Origin: Arcuatula senhousia
Taxonomy: Eukaryota; Mollusca; Bivalvia; Mytilida; Mytilidae
NCBI GenBank assembly: GCA_963971305.1
Contig: OZ020306.1
Coordinates: 55,030,686-55,094,685 of the forward strand
DNA length: 64,000 bases
Direction: 5' to 3'
In this document: in pieces, positions 48,743 through 59,959 of the stretch
Layout: every line of letters starts with the position of its first letter
Position numbering within the stretch: position 1 is the stretch's first letter
The notes under the pieces: generated by a model
The model's input: the letters and a program-made list of their open reading frames with translations, nothing else
Databases searched by the model: none
Told to the model about the DNA's origin: nothing
Translations under genes and position numbers: made by a program

Positions 48743-48839
48743 CCTAAATCAAATCTGGCCACTTCATCAAAAAGGAACAAAATCAGGAGATGAGCCACGT
48801 CGTAACATATCCTCTCATCATTCTGGTGAAGAAAGGCCA
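48743..48839 (-). CDS. RTTN: rotatin exon (FLFDEVARFD), last one visible
   Basis: 97 bp. Encodes VAFLHQNDERICYDVAHL followed by LFLFDEVARFDL; human has LLLFDEVSRMDM. Ends in two bases at a GTAAG donor, so coding must continue downstream, but no matching acceptor exon was found below this point. Confidence 0.9.
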
Positions 48840-49079
48840 CTGAAATATTAAATAACACATTCAAATATAACTATTGGAAAGTACAGCAGAGACAATAAAT
48901 TGTTTACAAGATGTTTTGGAAGATATGATTTTAATTACATCAAAATCAGTATTCCTTTACAACATTCAATGCAAACACTTGAAATGAATTAGGCTTAAGT
49001 TGCATTAGTTAAAGCCTAATCAGAGAAATGAAAATAAAAATTTATTCAAATGAAAAGCACAGTAATTTGCAACCAAATA

Positions 49080-49301
49080 CTACTGATTTTTGTGAGTAAC
49101 AATTTTTGTGGTTTGATGAAAACTAGTAAATTCATGCATTCTTTAATTCGTGGCCATGGTTCGTTTATTATAATAGTCTGCAGCATACATATCAATGCTA
49201 AATTTCCCTTACGTGGGGTGGGGTTTTAAATTATGTGGGTCAAGGGCACCCACAGAAACCATGAAAATTGATAATCCATGAAAAATAATGAAACCACAGT
49301 T
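49080..49301. mobile_element. ~220-bp palindromic MITE in rotatin intron
   Basis: Same family as 16204-16414: CAATTTTTGTGGTTTGATG on the left, AACCATGAAAATTGATAATC and GAAACCACAGT on the right, with TACGTGGGGTGGGG in the centre. Confidence 0.7.
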
Positions 49302-49907
49302 ATAAATTCTAATAGATTATTAATAGAGAAGATTCAGAACATGCCTATGTCCATTATCAACATTGTTATGTCATGTTTCTACATAGTATTCTACATTTAC
49401 TGGTTCTATAAGCTACTGAGTCACGGCCATTTTACTCTGTAGACTATGATTTAAATCAAAAGAAATCTGTCTTCTTTAATGTTTCAAAGTCCTGAATTAT
49501 TTTGTCTACATCAGAAAAAAGGGACTCTAACTGAAATGTTACTTTTTCATTTGTTCAATGCATATGTTGCAAATAAATCGAAAGTATGGAACTGTCACTT
49601 GCTCACTGTAAAATTCTTGATGTGATGTCATTTTTAACAGCATAATGTTAAGACCTCCGACCTTCAGAACAATTTCCTGACTTGATCTGAACCTTTCATA
49701 TTCAAAGCTGCATTTTCTATGTAGACTGAAACATGACTTAACTGAACCCTGAATACCAGCAAACCAAAATATTGTCTTAGCAAATCTAGATTTATGTTTC
49801 TTCTTTTAATACATGTAGTATTTTCATATTTACTGAACAAATTTTTCAGTCCTTAAAAAGTTTGGTAATTTGGTTTGAACAGATTTAACTGGATTATAGT
49901 AGCTTAC

Positions 49908-50028
49908 CTCTCAATAAACTTAAGTATATTTCTGTATCATGAGCAAGCTTGTGTCTGAGTACATAATCGTGATGAACCAGATATCTTAATATAGTAACAC
50001 AGGATGCAACATATGGCAGATTTTCATT
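49908..50028 (-). CDS. RTTN: rotatin exon
   Basis: 121 bp with AG acceptor and GTAAG donor. Encodes LPYVASCVTILRYLVHHDYV and a second helix, an ARM-like unit preceding the FDEV motif. Confidence 0.87.
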
Positions 50029-50441
50029 CTGTAAAAAATAATAGGTTTATGCATTTTGTCCAGTTTAAATTAGTGAATAAAAGTACATATCAACTAAAAC
50101 TTTGCATACTCCATTCTCAAAATAGAAAACTAAAATACTGTACTTTTTAAGAACATAGCATGCATTGAAATAATGTATTTATCAATATTATTGTATGAAA
50201 GTGTCCAACTGGAAAAAAAAAAACAGTATAAACACACAACGAAAACCCTAACCCTGATTGCTTAGAAAATGTGTAAAACTAACTTTTAAAAATGCTTTAT
50301 GAATATCTTATACTTTTATCATAATTAGTTTAGAATTGAAAATCAAAATATGGTAGCTATGGAGACAACAAAATAAATTAACTTAGACATGTATATTGTT
50401 TTCATATTTTAATTTTTTGTCACCCTTAAAATGTGGAGTTA

Positions 50442-50514
50442 GCCAAGGGTTACGATCCGCTATCTCTCATCTTCATCTTCTGAAGATGAGAGATAGCAGA
50501 TCGTAACCCTTGGC
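50442..50514. repeat. 73-bp near-perfect hairpin in rotatin intron
   Basis: Arms 50442-50475 and 50481-50514 (34 nt each) differ at a single position (CGCTAT versus TGCTAT when compared on the same strand) around the loop TCTTC. No flanking duplication seen. Confidence 0.9.
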
Positions 50515-51033
50515 TTGCGAAGATGTTTAATACCAGATCAGTTCTTTTTTTCACTGTGATGGAGAACACTGTTTTTCCTTCTTTGTATACAAATCCAATG
50601 ACCCAATTTGTTAGATAAAAATTAAATTAAAATAAATTTACAGCTTTTAGTTTTATTACCAATAACCTAATATTGGTATTCCCCATTTTCAATGAGGAAC
50701 AAGTACAAACCAGTAGATCTTGAAATTGTATGAGTGCATTGAAAGGGGAATTATCAAATTAGGGAAAATGGATGGATAAAAGGGAAATAACACCTATAAA
50801 ATTCAAATTAGTAATATTATCATAGCTTTCTTAGGCCAAATAAATTTCCCTACTTACCCTAAGTTTTCATGTTGACCCTAGCCTTTTCATTGACAATTTT
50901 GCTTTAAATTAAAGAACAAAAGTGATAAAAAGAAAAAAATAATTAAAAATGCCTACCTACCTACCTTAATTTTTTTTAAGGCATGAAACCAGAGACTCAC
51001 ATACTTTTTTTTGCCTTATTAATGGAGGTATAC

Positions 51034-51131
51034 CTTGGAATTCTCTGGAGGTTTCATAAGACCCAGTCTGATATACTTTCTGACTTCTTCAATACCACCA
51101 TCATTCTTAAATGGGGAATGTAGATTATGAT
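51034..51131 (-). CDS. RTTN: rotatin exon
   Basis: 98 bp, two bases then 32 codons. Encodes HNLHSPFKNDGGIEEVRKY; equivalent to the human HAVVKKLCLIDKIIEYL region. Donor AAG|GTATAC. Confidence 0.85.
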
Positions 51132-51516
51132 CTGCAAACAAAAATCATTAATGAGAGATTCAGTTGGAGATCTGTACAACACAAGCTGTACATGTATTAT
51201 ATAAATTGATAGTGTCAAAAGGTCAAAATAATTTTAACTTTAACATCTTTCTGGTCAACTTCTTGATCTTGATAAAATCTGTAACGTTCTTCAATATGGT
51301 AAAGGAACAAATTATTTTTCAAAAGATTTTTTAGTGCCTTGAACACTGTCAAAGATACTCTGATGAGTCTTGAAAAGATGAAACGCCAATCAAGTGTAGC
51401 AAAATGTATTGCCTGGAACTTATTTACTCACAGACAGACAGACAAAGTGAAAACCATTGGGATTCTGCAGCTCATGCAGGACCCTAAATATTCATAATTT
51501 ATTTAAAGAACTGTAC

Positions 51517-51616
51517 CTTGAAGAATTATTGCTAACTGATCCACAGCAGATTTCTTTACTCCAGGATCAACAGAGTCAGACTTAAATATAGCATACACTT
51601 TCCTTAATCCATCAAC
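51517..51616 (-). CDS. RTTN: rotatin exon
   Basis: 100 bp. Encodes LRKVYAIFKSDSVDPGVKK and SAVDQLAIILQ; human has VEKVYEIFTSDDVDLVLRK and SAAEQLAVIMQ. Very good match. Confidence 0.92.
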
Positions 51617-52054
51617 CTAATGATAAAACAATAATTTTAATTATCATGCAATAGTAAATCAAAATCAATTTTACAGTTACATGTACCATCTTCATCTCAA
51701 TATGACATACATGTATTTGTAAATTATAATTTTCTCTTGGTTCCTTTTTTTTTAAATATTGTTATTTGGAGACAATTAATATGTGTTGTATAAAGATAGA
51801 AGACTCACAAAGATAAGTTATACTCATTTAGCAAAAATACTCTGCTTTCATCAGTCAAAGGGACTATCCTTAACCTACAATGAGATGTCAGCATTTGCAC
51901 AATATTGAAGCTTTGTCTGGAGGAATATGTTTAAAAGGCACTTTTACTTTGCTTTGTTTTTTTTTGATATTTTAAAAATGTTATTTTGTTTTACGCGTAT
52001 ATACTTCTTCAACTTCTGAAACATTCAGATCTACCAAAAACATTCAATTTATAC

Positions 52055-52223
52055 CTGAAACACAGATCTACCAAAGTCTTCATCCAAAGATCTTGGTGTC
52101 TCTACAATGAATATGTTGGTCAGGTTAGCTACGTCTAAAGAGGAAAACGTCGGCTGCTTGTTGTGACTGTTGTCCTCATTGGTCAGAAACCAGGCCAATC
52201 GTTTCAGGGCTTCTGCTCGACAT
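52055..52223 (-). CDS. RTTN: rotatin exon
   Basis: 169 bp, one base then 56 codons. Encodes RAEALKRLAWFLTNED and LTNIFIVETPRSLDEDFG; human has LALKLLAFHLTSEE at the same place. Confidence 0.88.
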
Positions 52224-52594
52224 CTGTGACATGTAAACAGTTTTTTATTACATAATTTTTCATACTTATAATTAGCAAAGCTAACAAGACACTTGAATAT
52301 GTTGGCTTGTCACTTAGGATATTACTGATGCAGATGAAATATTAATTTTCCTAGAGAGTATTTTACTTATAAAAACTTGTCATTTTCTTTATTCACAGAC
52401 AGCTACGGTAAACCAATCTATTTTCTTGACTACTATTTTTGCATTTGTGTCAGAAGGAAATTTCACTGCTATTTATTTTGGTGATTTTTCATAAAAACAA
52501 TATTACTATGGATATGAGTTGATATGCAATGATTCATTTTTGCTAATTTCCATTTCTCCCTGAAACCCTTAATGATGTCACACTTAAAACAAAC

Positions 52595-52734
52595 CTGACA
52601 TCAGATGTAAACATGACCCTTAAGGTGCCTCTGAGTTTTTCTAAATATGGTAACTGTCCTTGACACGTGGAGACCATGGGGTCCATCATAGAAATCAAAC
52701 ATTTCCCTAAGGTTGTATCACTGTCTGTATAGGA
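52595..52734 (-). CDS. RTTN: rotatin exon
   Basis: 140 bp starting in phase 0 (SYTDSDTTLGKCLISMMD), ends with two bases. Contains YLEKLRGTLRVMFTSDV, comparable with the human segment LKSMLRLLLVKKPSV. Confidence 0.88.
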
Positions 52735-52969
52735 CTGAAATATACATCAAGATGTTAATTATACACAAAGTAAGCTTTAAAAACAATCACTAAATTCAAT
52801 GTTAGCTTACAAGTAAATAAAGAAGGAATGTGTCCATGGGACACAGATGCTCCTGCTTTGGACTCCAATTAGGAAATAGAAGTCATACTTTTCTGAACAT
52901 TACTACTCCGTCACAGTTATCTACCCTGTTCCCTACCCTGTCACTTCCCCTATATATATCCAAAGTAAG

Positions 52970-53600
52970 TTTGTTACCTGGATTACTGGTAATGATTTGT
53001 TTGAAACCTGGATTACTGGTAATGATTTGTTTGTTACCTGGATTACTGGTAATGATTTGTTTGTTACCTGGATTACTGGTAATGATTTGTTTGTTACCTG
53101 GATTACAGGTAATGATTTGTTTGTTACCTGGATTACTGGTAATGATTTGTTTGTTACCTGGATTACTGGTAATGATTTGTTTGTTACCTGGATTACTGGT
53201 AATGATTTGTTTGTTACCTGGATTACTGGTAATGATTTGTTTGTTACCTGGATTACTGGTATGATTTGTTTGTTACCTGGATTACTGGTAATGATTTGTT
53301 TGTTACCTGGATTACTGGTAATGATTTGTTTGTTACCTGGATTACAGGTAATGATTTGTTTGTTACCTGGATTACTGGTATGATTTGTTTGTTACCTGGA
53401 TTACTGGTAATGATTTGTTTGTTACCTGGATTACAGGTAATGATTTGTTTGTTACCTGGATTACAGGTAATGATTTGTTTGTTACCTGGATTACTGGTAA
53501 TGATTTGTTTGTTACCTGGATTACTGGTAATGATTTGTTTGTTACCTGGATTACTGGTAATGATTTGTTTGTTACCTGGATTACTGGTAATGATTTGTTT
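52970..53600. repeat. 30-bp minisatellite, 21 copies, built from a rotatin exon end plus splice donor
   Basis: GATTAC(T/A)GGT recurs at 52981, 53011 and every 30 bp to 53579, except two 29-bp units (starting 53251 and 53370) that each lack one A. Four units have GATTACAGGT; one has GAAACC for GTTACC. On the minus strand each unit contains CCAG|GTAACAAAC, the same donor used by the exon at 53576-53692. In frame the unit reads NKSLPVIQVT. Confidence 0.97.
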
Positions 53601-53692
53601 AAGCTGTCTAGGAATTCTGACCATAGCTCCTCCTTCATAAACAACTGGCTGTCCAGTAAATGGCACATCAAATCATTGGCTGTTTTACACAC
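53576..53692 (-). CDS. RTTN: rotatin exon whose 3' end and splice donor are amplified as a minisatellite
   Basis: 117 bp, 39 codons in phase 0 ending NKSLPVIQ. The donor chosen (CAG|GTAAC at 53576) is the first of about twenty identical copies. The last 24 bases of the exon plus the first bases of the intron form the 30-bp unit repeated through 52970. The next exon resumes with SYTDSDTTLGKC, matching human PILQ-GYADTEDPLGNC, so splicing after VIQ is supported. Use of a later copy would insert multiples of the decapeptide NKSLPVIQVT. Confidence 0.88.
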
Positions 53693-53814
53693 CTTAAAAT
53701 AAAGTATACATTAAACTTAAAATAATTGGTAGTTTTACACACTCTTACATATTTACCATCACTAATTTATTTCTTCAAAAATCTGTAAAAGTGAAAAATG
53801 ACTGAATTTTGTTA

Positions 53815-54030
53815 ATTAGGTAGTAGGGGAACCACATGCATGTACCTGAAACCAAATCCAAATTTATGGGACCCCACACTGATGATATACAAAATATCAA
53901 GTGGCTATGATTAGTAATTGCTGAGAAAACTGTTACAAAAATTTCTTTCCTGCCTGCTCACTGCCCACTGACACTCACCATTTTATAACCTGGATTTTTC
54001 ACTTCTTGAAATCAGGCAAAAAAAGAACAA
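53815..54030. mobile_element. fragment of GGCCGGA-family repeat in rotatin intron
   Basis: A single diverged unit: TGGGACCCCACACTGATG, ATATCAAGTGGCTATGATTA, TTGCTGAGAAAACTGTTAC and CACTCACCATTTTATAACCT. Confidence 0.6.
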
Positions 54031-54192
54031 ATAAGCAAATATGGTCCAATTGTATTTTCTTAATGCATCTTTGGGTCAATAGATTGTAGATTCTTTTAAA
54101 GGTATATACATTTGTAACTCATTTTTTTTATGTCAAAAGCCATAAATATACAATGTTGTAGAAATAAATTCATCCATCATATAACATGTTAC

Positions 54193-54318
54193 CTTTGTGT
54201 CTTTATCATTCAGTCCAAACACAGCAATCTCATAAAGAACATCAGCATCTAGTATAAACCTAGCCAACATGCAGGCATCAGAATTAGGGTCTGCAGCTTC
54301 ATCTACACTCAGACAGCC
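54193..54318 (-). CDS. RTTN: rotatin exon (LYEIAVFG)
   Basis: 126 bp, 42 codons in phase 0. Encodes FILDADVLYEIAVFGLNDKD; human has FLLHPKVLYEISVFGIQE. Donor AAG|GTAAC. Confidence 0.92.
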
Positions 54319-54852
54319 CTGAATCAAAATATATCAAGTCCATCCTATCCATAATTATCCATAAGTGTACATTTGTAAAGCATTGTCAAAATATCATGAA
54401 TATATAAAATCATCTGAACATGTAATTCTTAGGTTTTGGACAAACCAATGCTTAACGTCTGTCCAAACTTGCATCAAATTAAATTCCCTAATGAAAAGAG
54501 ATTTTCAAACTTTCAAAAGGGTAATATTTAATTGTATTTATGTTTCATCGATTTTGCAATCGCACTTCTCACAGTTGGTTTGTTTTACTCTCAGGGATAA
54601 TTAATCTTAGTTTTGTAATTGTCACCCTGCTTAATATTTTGGGATTTTACAATGTGCTCTTCAAAGTCTCATTTGTTTGGTCTTTCAGCTTTTGACTTGA
54701 GTGTCTCTGATGAGCCTTTAAAAGACAAAACACATGGTAGACACAGTCTAAAATTGTATTTGTGGAATTTTGTTGTAACTTAGTGTCATGAATCAATAAC
54801 ATTTCAATTTTTTTGTTCTATTTTTTTTTTACCATTTCCTTCAATACTCTAC

Positions 54853-54979
54853 CTTGATGACTTGGAATATGGTACTATATGTCTGCTGTCTGACTTTAGG
54901 TAAAGGATGAGCTAAAAATTTCAGTAGAACATTACGACAGTTTGTCTGGAGTTCTGTGTTCCTCTCAGTTCTGGCACAA
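54853..54979 (-). CDS. RTTN: rotatin exon (AHPLPKVR)
   Basis: 127 bp, one base then 42 codons. Encodes NVLLKFLAHPLPKVRQQTY; human has VLLHMLSHPLPRVKAECY. Donor ATCAAG|GTAGAG. Confidence 0.9.
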
Positions 54980-55481
54980 CTACAAAACAGAATTGATGCA
55001 AAATCAATTTGTCCAAGAGCCGCTAAATTTATTTTAGATGTTGATTTGTAACTCTATTCAAATGAAAGTTTAACATCATGTATGATTAAAACAAAGGCTA
55101 CAACAAGACTTTTCTAAATGTTGATACTATAGCTTGTGTTGGACATTCAAACCCAGGGAGCCCCAGGTAGGAAAAATTTCGCTCACTTAGGGCAGAACGA
55201 GAACAACCTGGGTAATGACATATTAATATAATATGTAACCTAGGTTGTTTCGAATGTACACTTTGTTTGTTAAATAGATCATTGACCCATACAAAATAGA
55301 GGTCACCCGCGTTCTGTTTTATATTTCAACCCAGGAAAAATAATCTACCCAGGCTGCCTAGGGCGGGAATGTCAAATGCGTCCATGATGTTGAAAAACAA
55401 TTTTTCTTTGATTTGATCAAAATATGAAGAATTTTATAATGTTTTTGATTAAAAAACTATTTTTTAGATTTTGTTACTTAC

Positions 55482-55594
55482 ACAGAAGAAGACAGTTTAA
55501 CAAACTCTGATACCAGAGGTAAATGTAGATGGTATGGTAGACTGTGTATAGATTCTGCTGCTAGTTTGGTCAGTTCACAGCTTCCTTGGTAGGC
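55482..55594 (-). CDS. RTTN: rotatin exon
   Basis: 113 bp, AG acceptor and GTAAG donor. Encodes ELTKLAAESIHSLPYHLHL and LVSEFVKL, the helix pair before the HPLPKVR motif. Confidence 0.85.
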
Positions 55595-56146
55595 CTGAAA
55601 TAAAATAGAACCTCTAATCATAAAGGCAAAACACAAGCCACCAGCCTAACACACAAACACCATAGAAAGAGTGATAAAAGATGAAAGAAACTGTGTTCTG
55701 CTATTGGACTATCAATATTACCCTTTAGTTTGTAATATTTTGCAAATGAAAATTTGTGATAATATGTTCAATCATATAAGGTGTACCTCTTGCATACAAA
55801 GTTTTGTTAAGTTCTGTTTAGTAATTTCAAAGGATTTTTTCCACAAATCAAGATTTTCAGTGAATTTCAAGTTCAAAGGGCCATAACACTCACAAAATTT
55901 GCACATAAAAAATTCCTGGTAAGATGCACAGCTATGTTTAGTGTATGACTTGCAAGTTGTGGACTACCAATAAAAGATTCTTAAGTTAAAACCTTGCTAA
56001 ATATGGTTCACTTCTTGTATTTATTAATTTGAAGGCAAATGTTTAAAATTTGTTTCTTTTTTATGCCACCTTAATCAATAAATAATCACTAAAGCTAATT
56101 GCCTAATTTATTGCATCTAGTTGTCTTAAAGATGCAAAATTCCTAC

Positions 56147-56359
56147 CTCTTGTTGACATAGCATGAGAAATTTACATGTGTTCTGCATGGATTGGCACAC
56201 TTTAGCAGATGACACATAAACATTGTACTTGTCACGGTCCACCTGTTCCAGGTAAGCCAACAGTTTGATTTGTACTTCAGAATAGCTTTGAGACAGCCCC
56301 TCATCAAAAACAACCAATCCAAGAGCTGTTATCATCTGGGAGGGAAGAATGTTTCTTGC
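56147..56359 (-). CDS. RTTN: rotatin exon (AYLEQVDRDKYNVY)
   Basis: 213 bp, phase 0 at both ends. Encodes ALGLVVFDEGLSQSYSEVQ, then LLAYLEQVDRDKYNVY and MQNTCKFL, aligning with human VVAYLEQLNSENYSIY and CTCNFL. Confidence 0.92.
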
Positions 56360-56713
56360 CTAAAAATATGAAATTACGAACATTACCTTAAAGTTATTCC
56401 AGATTAATAAACCAATCTTTTTCCAACAAAGATTAAACAAGTCTGGTTTTATTTATTTTTTTTGTTTTGGGGTTGGGTTTTTTTTTGCAAATATTTAGAT
56501 CACATTTATTGTTTTTAAATACATTAATATTTTTTTTTCCTTAATTGTAAAAATTCTACCATTTTCTATCGAAACTTTGGAAAATCTTTCACAAAATTAT
56601 TGAACTAAGCCATGTTTGTAACTAGCAAAAATTACCAGTCACCAACTGATAACAAATTTGGAAGGTTAAAACTTTTTTTACTAACAGAACAATTGTGTTT
56701 TTTCTGCACTAAC

Positions 56714-56887
56714 CATTTTATATGGAACAAATTCCTGAAGAAGTCTAGCCATGAAGCAACAGATACCAATATAGGCCAATCTGTGTTGGACAAGGTCATG
56801 GCTACTGTTGTCAAGGTCACTGTTACTATGGTGATGGTATGTAATCAATTTTCCTAAAATCTCAAAACTGCTTGATAACTTTTCAAC
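56714..56887 (-). CDS. RTTN: rotatin exon
   Basis: 174 bp, phase 0 at both ends, donor ATG|GTTAGT like the preceding exon. Encodes FEILGKLITYHHHS and LVQHRLAYIGICCFMARLL, matching human VHHRMAFISISLFAVRLL. Confidence 0.9.
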
Positions 56888-57030
56888 CTAGATAAAATAC
56901 AAAATAATAACATGATCAATACAATTTCTTACAGACAGTCCTGTTGAAACCAACTATGGGACAGAGTTATTTTTGTTCAGCAAAGTTTTTCGTTTTTTTA
57001 GGTTAAACATGTAGAAAAATCAAAAAAGCT

Positions 57031-57129
57031 TCATTCCACATTTCCAAGCCACAAGTGATGACAAAATGTCTTAAATTTGATTGACAACTTTCAGCAAATG
57101 GGTAACTACATTCTCATTGGATGTTTTTT
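57031..57129 (-). pseudogene. broken copy of part of a rotatin exon
   Basis: About 100 bp similar to 58153-58250 in the same orientation, about 1.1 kb further along the gene. On the minus strand it reads SNENVVTHLL then VVNQI and a stop codon, where the true exon reads TNENVVTHLLHLVNQIL. No obvious splice sites. Likely a partial intragenic duplication now lying in the intron, next to the MITE at 57169-57655. Confidence 0.7.
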
Positions 57130-58128
57130 GAATTTCATGCCATTCAGATTAGTTTAAACAGTATATCTGTTGTGTACAAGTTGCAATATTGTACATGTTG
57201 CAACATGTACAGATAAATTGTACAAATTAAGACAAAATATGACATGGTTGTCTTTTATCAGATTCATGTAATCCCAAAGAAGACATATGAAATTTTACAC
57301 TTCTTGGTCAAATTCTGCATGCCAATTTTAAGAAATATTAGTTTAAATATTTAATAAATAGTATTATTGAAATGTCAAAAAAGAGCATTTTAAGTGTTGT
57401 TGCTGAAATCAAGACATCAAAGTTTGGGAACTTATATTGCCATCATTATGCACTGAAAGTTCTTAAAACTTGTTGTATTTTATAGACCTGATTATGAACT
57501 TCATGATACACTTTTACTTTAATATTCCATTCTCATTTATGATTTCAAAAAATAAGTTGTGTCTAATAATGTATAGGGCATCCAATATTTTTCTTAACTT
57601 GTACAATTTATCTGTACATGTTGCAACATGTACAAAGTTGCAACTTGTACACAACATATCTACTGTTATCTATCTTGTCTAAACAATATTACTGGATTTG
57701 ACCTAAACTTAATTGGTCATTGTCCCTTAATGGTTGTGTTTAAACAGGCAGAAACTGAAGCTCTTGATTTCACTCTTGTTCTTAGATGAGTTTATATTAC
57801 TGATTGCAGTTATGAATTTTTAAGGTTCTTGTGTGTTCTGTGTTTAATGTAATGTTATTGTGTATGATATCAACGGATTTTGTTTCTGCTTTTTCAGAAC
57901 CCAATTCAATTAGTACTTTTGCAAGAGCTGCTGATCCTTCAAGAGCACCCGAGATCACACTTGTTACAGCTTGAATAAGCATTGTTGATTGCTATCGCTT
58001 GTGTTTGTCTGTTTCTTTGTGTTGTTGTTCTTGTTTATGTTTACTGATTTTGTATTTGATTTTTACTAATAAACATTTCAATAATGCCTCTCTGCTTTTC
58101 TATCATGAAAATATTGTAACATGCTAAC
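57130..58128. other. rotatin intron with MITE and an unrecognised 61-codon ORF
   Basis: Apart from the MITE at 57169-57655, this stretch holds a minus-strand ORF at 57797-57982 (SGALEGSAALAKVLIELGSE). I do not recognise it. It has no splice-site support and is out of place for rotatin, so it is not called as a gene. Confidence 0.35.
57169..57655. mobile_element. 487-bp MITE, ~55-bp inverted ends, ATATCT target duplication
   Basis: Ends GTTGTGTACAAGTTGCAA and complement, flanked by ATATCT at 57163-57168 and 57656-57661. Each end contains the perfect 20-bp palindrome GTACATGTTGCAACATGTAC. Lies in the rotatin intron next to the exon fragment at 57031-57129. Confidence 0.88.
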
Positions 58129-58399
58129 CATTTCTCTAGCAGCAGATGTTGCATCATTCCACATTTCCAGAGTCACAACAGATGACAGAATATCTAAAAT
58201 TTGATTGACAAGATGTAGCAAATGAGTAACTACATTTTCATTGGTTGTCTTTAAAAGTGGGAGGGCCTTTTCTAGGACACACCCACAAAACTGTGGAACT
58301 GTCATTTGTACATATTGTAAAGACTGCATGTCTTCCAAATCTGTTTCTTCTTGAACAATGTCATTACCAATACCAACACTAGAGGCCTGGGAAGATGGT
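58129..58399 (-). CDS. RTTN: rotatin exon (longest, VPQFCGCVLEKALPLL)
   Basis: 271 bp. Encodes LEDMQSLQYVQMTVPQFCG, CVLEKALPLLKTTNENVV and LEMWNDATSAAREM. The donor is ATG|GTTAGC at 58129. The ORF continues for another 16 codons, but the next exon resumes in frame at VEKLSSSF exactly as expected for rotatin. Part of this exon has a broken duplicate at 57031-57129. Confidence 0.9.
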
Positions 58400-58809
58400 C
58401 TGAAAATATTCATAGATAAAATGTGATTCTTTTTAAATACAATAAAGGTGTAATATAACTAAGTATAACCAAAGCTTTCAGTTTTTTGTTACAAATTATT
58501 CAACTAGAAGCTTGAAATTAATGTTAAAATCATTTGAAAATGATAAATTGAGGTGAATTTCACAATAAATAAGTTTTAACATGTACTTTATATAAAATTC
58601 ATAATGATATTCAAGACCTTTTTTCACTTTGAATAAAAGTCAACAAAAATTTAAACATGAGAATAATTTTCAAGTGAAATTTATGTGATTTTTTATATGA
58701 ACTTATCATTAATATTTCATTGAAATTCACAATAATTTTTCATATAAATTGGCATTTGATACAAACAACCCAACATGAATATCTAATTAGTGGTAAAACA
58801 ATTATCTAC

Positions 58810-58960
58810 CTGCTGGACGATGAGGTATCTTCATCTCTGCCATCCCCTCGAGGTCTGTGATCTGTCCATCCAACAAATGAGTTCCTGTCCACTGGCACAG
58901 ACTGGTTTGACATAGAGCTTGGCGAGTTTGAGAAGGGTGAAGGACTGGGTGAACTGAAGT
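58810..58960 (-). CDS. RTTN: rotatin exon, Ser/Pro-rich linker
   Basis: 151 bp, AG acceptor, GTAGA donor. Encodes a Ser/Pro-rich linker and VGWTDHRPRGDGRDEDTSSS. Human rotatin has VGRTGQRPRGDGQD at the equivalent place, so even this linker is recognisable. Confidence 0.88.
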
Positions 58961-59299
58961 CTAAAAGTAATATCCTTGCATGTAAGTAACACAGAAAGCT
59001 TCTCTCATTATGCAACAACAGGGCCCAGTGGGCACAGTTTCAAAAAACATCTCAAATTTGAGGATTTCCTCAACTCCAATTTTCTCTGAAGAATTCCTAT
59101 ACAAGTTTGAGGAAATTCTCAAATTTATAGATAAACTCAAAGTTTAGATGTTTTATAAAACCAAGGCCAGGACTATTATAAAGATAAAACTTTGCAGGTT
59201 TGTCTTTTTCAAATAAATCTAAAATGCTCCATTCAATCAAATTTAATTTAATGGTAGAGTTTACTGATACTTATACTGGTTGATCCACACCATTTTGAA

Positions 59300-59548
59300 A
59301 AATCTGTCAAAGTCAAAAATGGCCAGATTTAGTTAAACAGGAAGTAGGTGAGCGACAGACCTAAAATCCAAACCCACATTATGGGACCCCACCCTGATGC
59401 TGTATACCAAATATCAAGTGGCTGTGATTAGTAGTTGCTGAGAAAACTGTTATGCAATTTTTTTTCCCGCCAGCACGCCGCCTGCCCGCCCGACATTCAC
59501 CATTTTATAGCCCAGATTTTTCACTCCGTGAGATCCGGCCAAAAATAT
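59300..59548. mobile_element. single-unit GGCCGGA-family element in rotatin intron
   Basis: Left AAAAATGGCCAGATTTAG, right AGATCCGGCCAAAAATA. One ~190-bp unit between, so this is close to a minimal full-length copy. Confidence 0.75.
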
Positions 59549-59814
59549 ATGTGTAAGGCATAAAAATAACTATTAACAATATAGTAATTAATATAATAAC
59601 AAATACTAAACTTTTTGCAACTTTTAAACATCTCTGCTACGGTAGCTTATTGAACCCAGAAAACTAGTCTTTTTTAAGAAAGGAACTTTTTTGTTCATCT
59701 TTATCTTGAAAAGAATGTGAGATGCTAAAGGATAGATAGTGTCAAAGTGGCCCCTAAATGTTGCAGCTGACATAAAAAATTTAAAAATACAATATTTCTA
59801 GGCTAACCAAATAC

Positions 59815-59959
59815 CTTGTTTTGGGGTATACAGAGCTGGATCTTGGTAATATCTTATTCTGGACCTCAGACAGGAAGCCAGGTCACCGAGAGTCTTTGCT
59901 GCATTAATTGTTAGCTGAGGATTCTGGTTGGAAACTGTTCCAAGAAGTGATAGCAAATT
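59815..59959 (-). CDS. RTTN: rotatin exon
   Basis: 145 bp, phase 0 start, ends with one base. Encodes an ARM-like helix pair (NLLSLLGTVSNQNPQ ... LGDLASCLRSRIRYYQDP) matching the rotatin region that follows FLQRP. Confidence 0.88.

Noticed and set aside
52970..53600. Possible CRISPR array (30-bp regular repeats)
   Set aside because: No spacers; head-to-tail units inside an animal intron.
52830..53702. Long open frames on both strands through the 30-bp array, resembling repeat proteins
   Set aside because: Any 30-bp unit without stops stays open in several frames. Only the minus-strand frame continuing from the rotatin exon has biological support.
57797..57982. Minus-strand 61-codon ORF with SGALEGSAALAKVLIELG
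   Set aside because: Not similar to the rotatin segment expected there, no splice sites, and the flanking rotatin exons join in phase without it.
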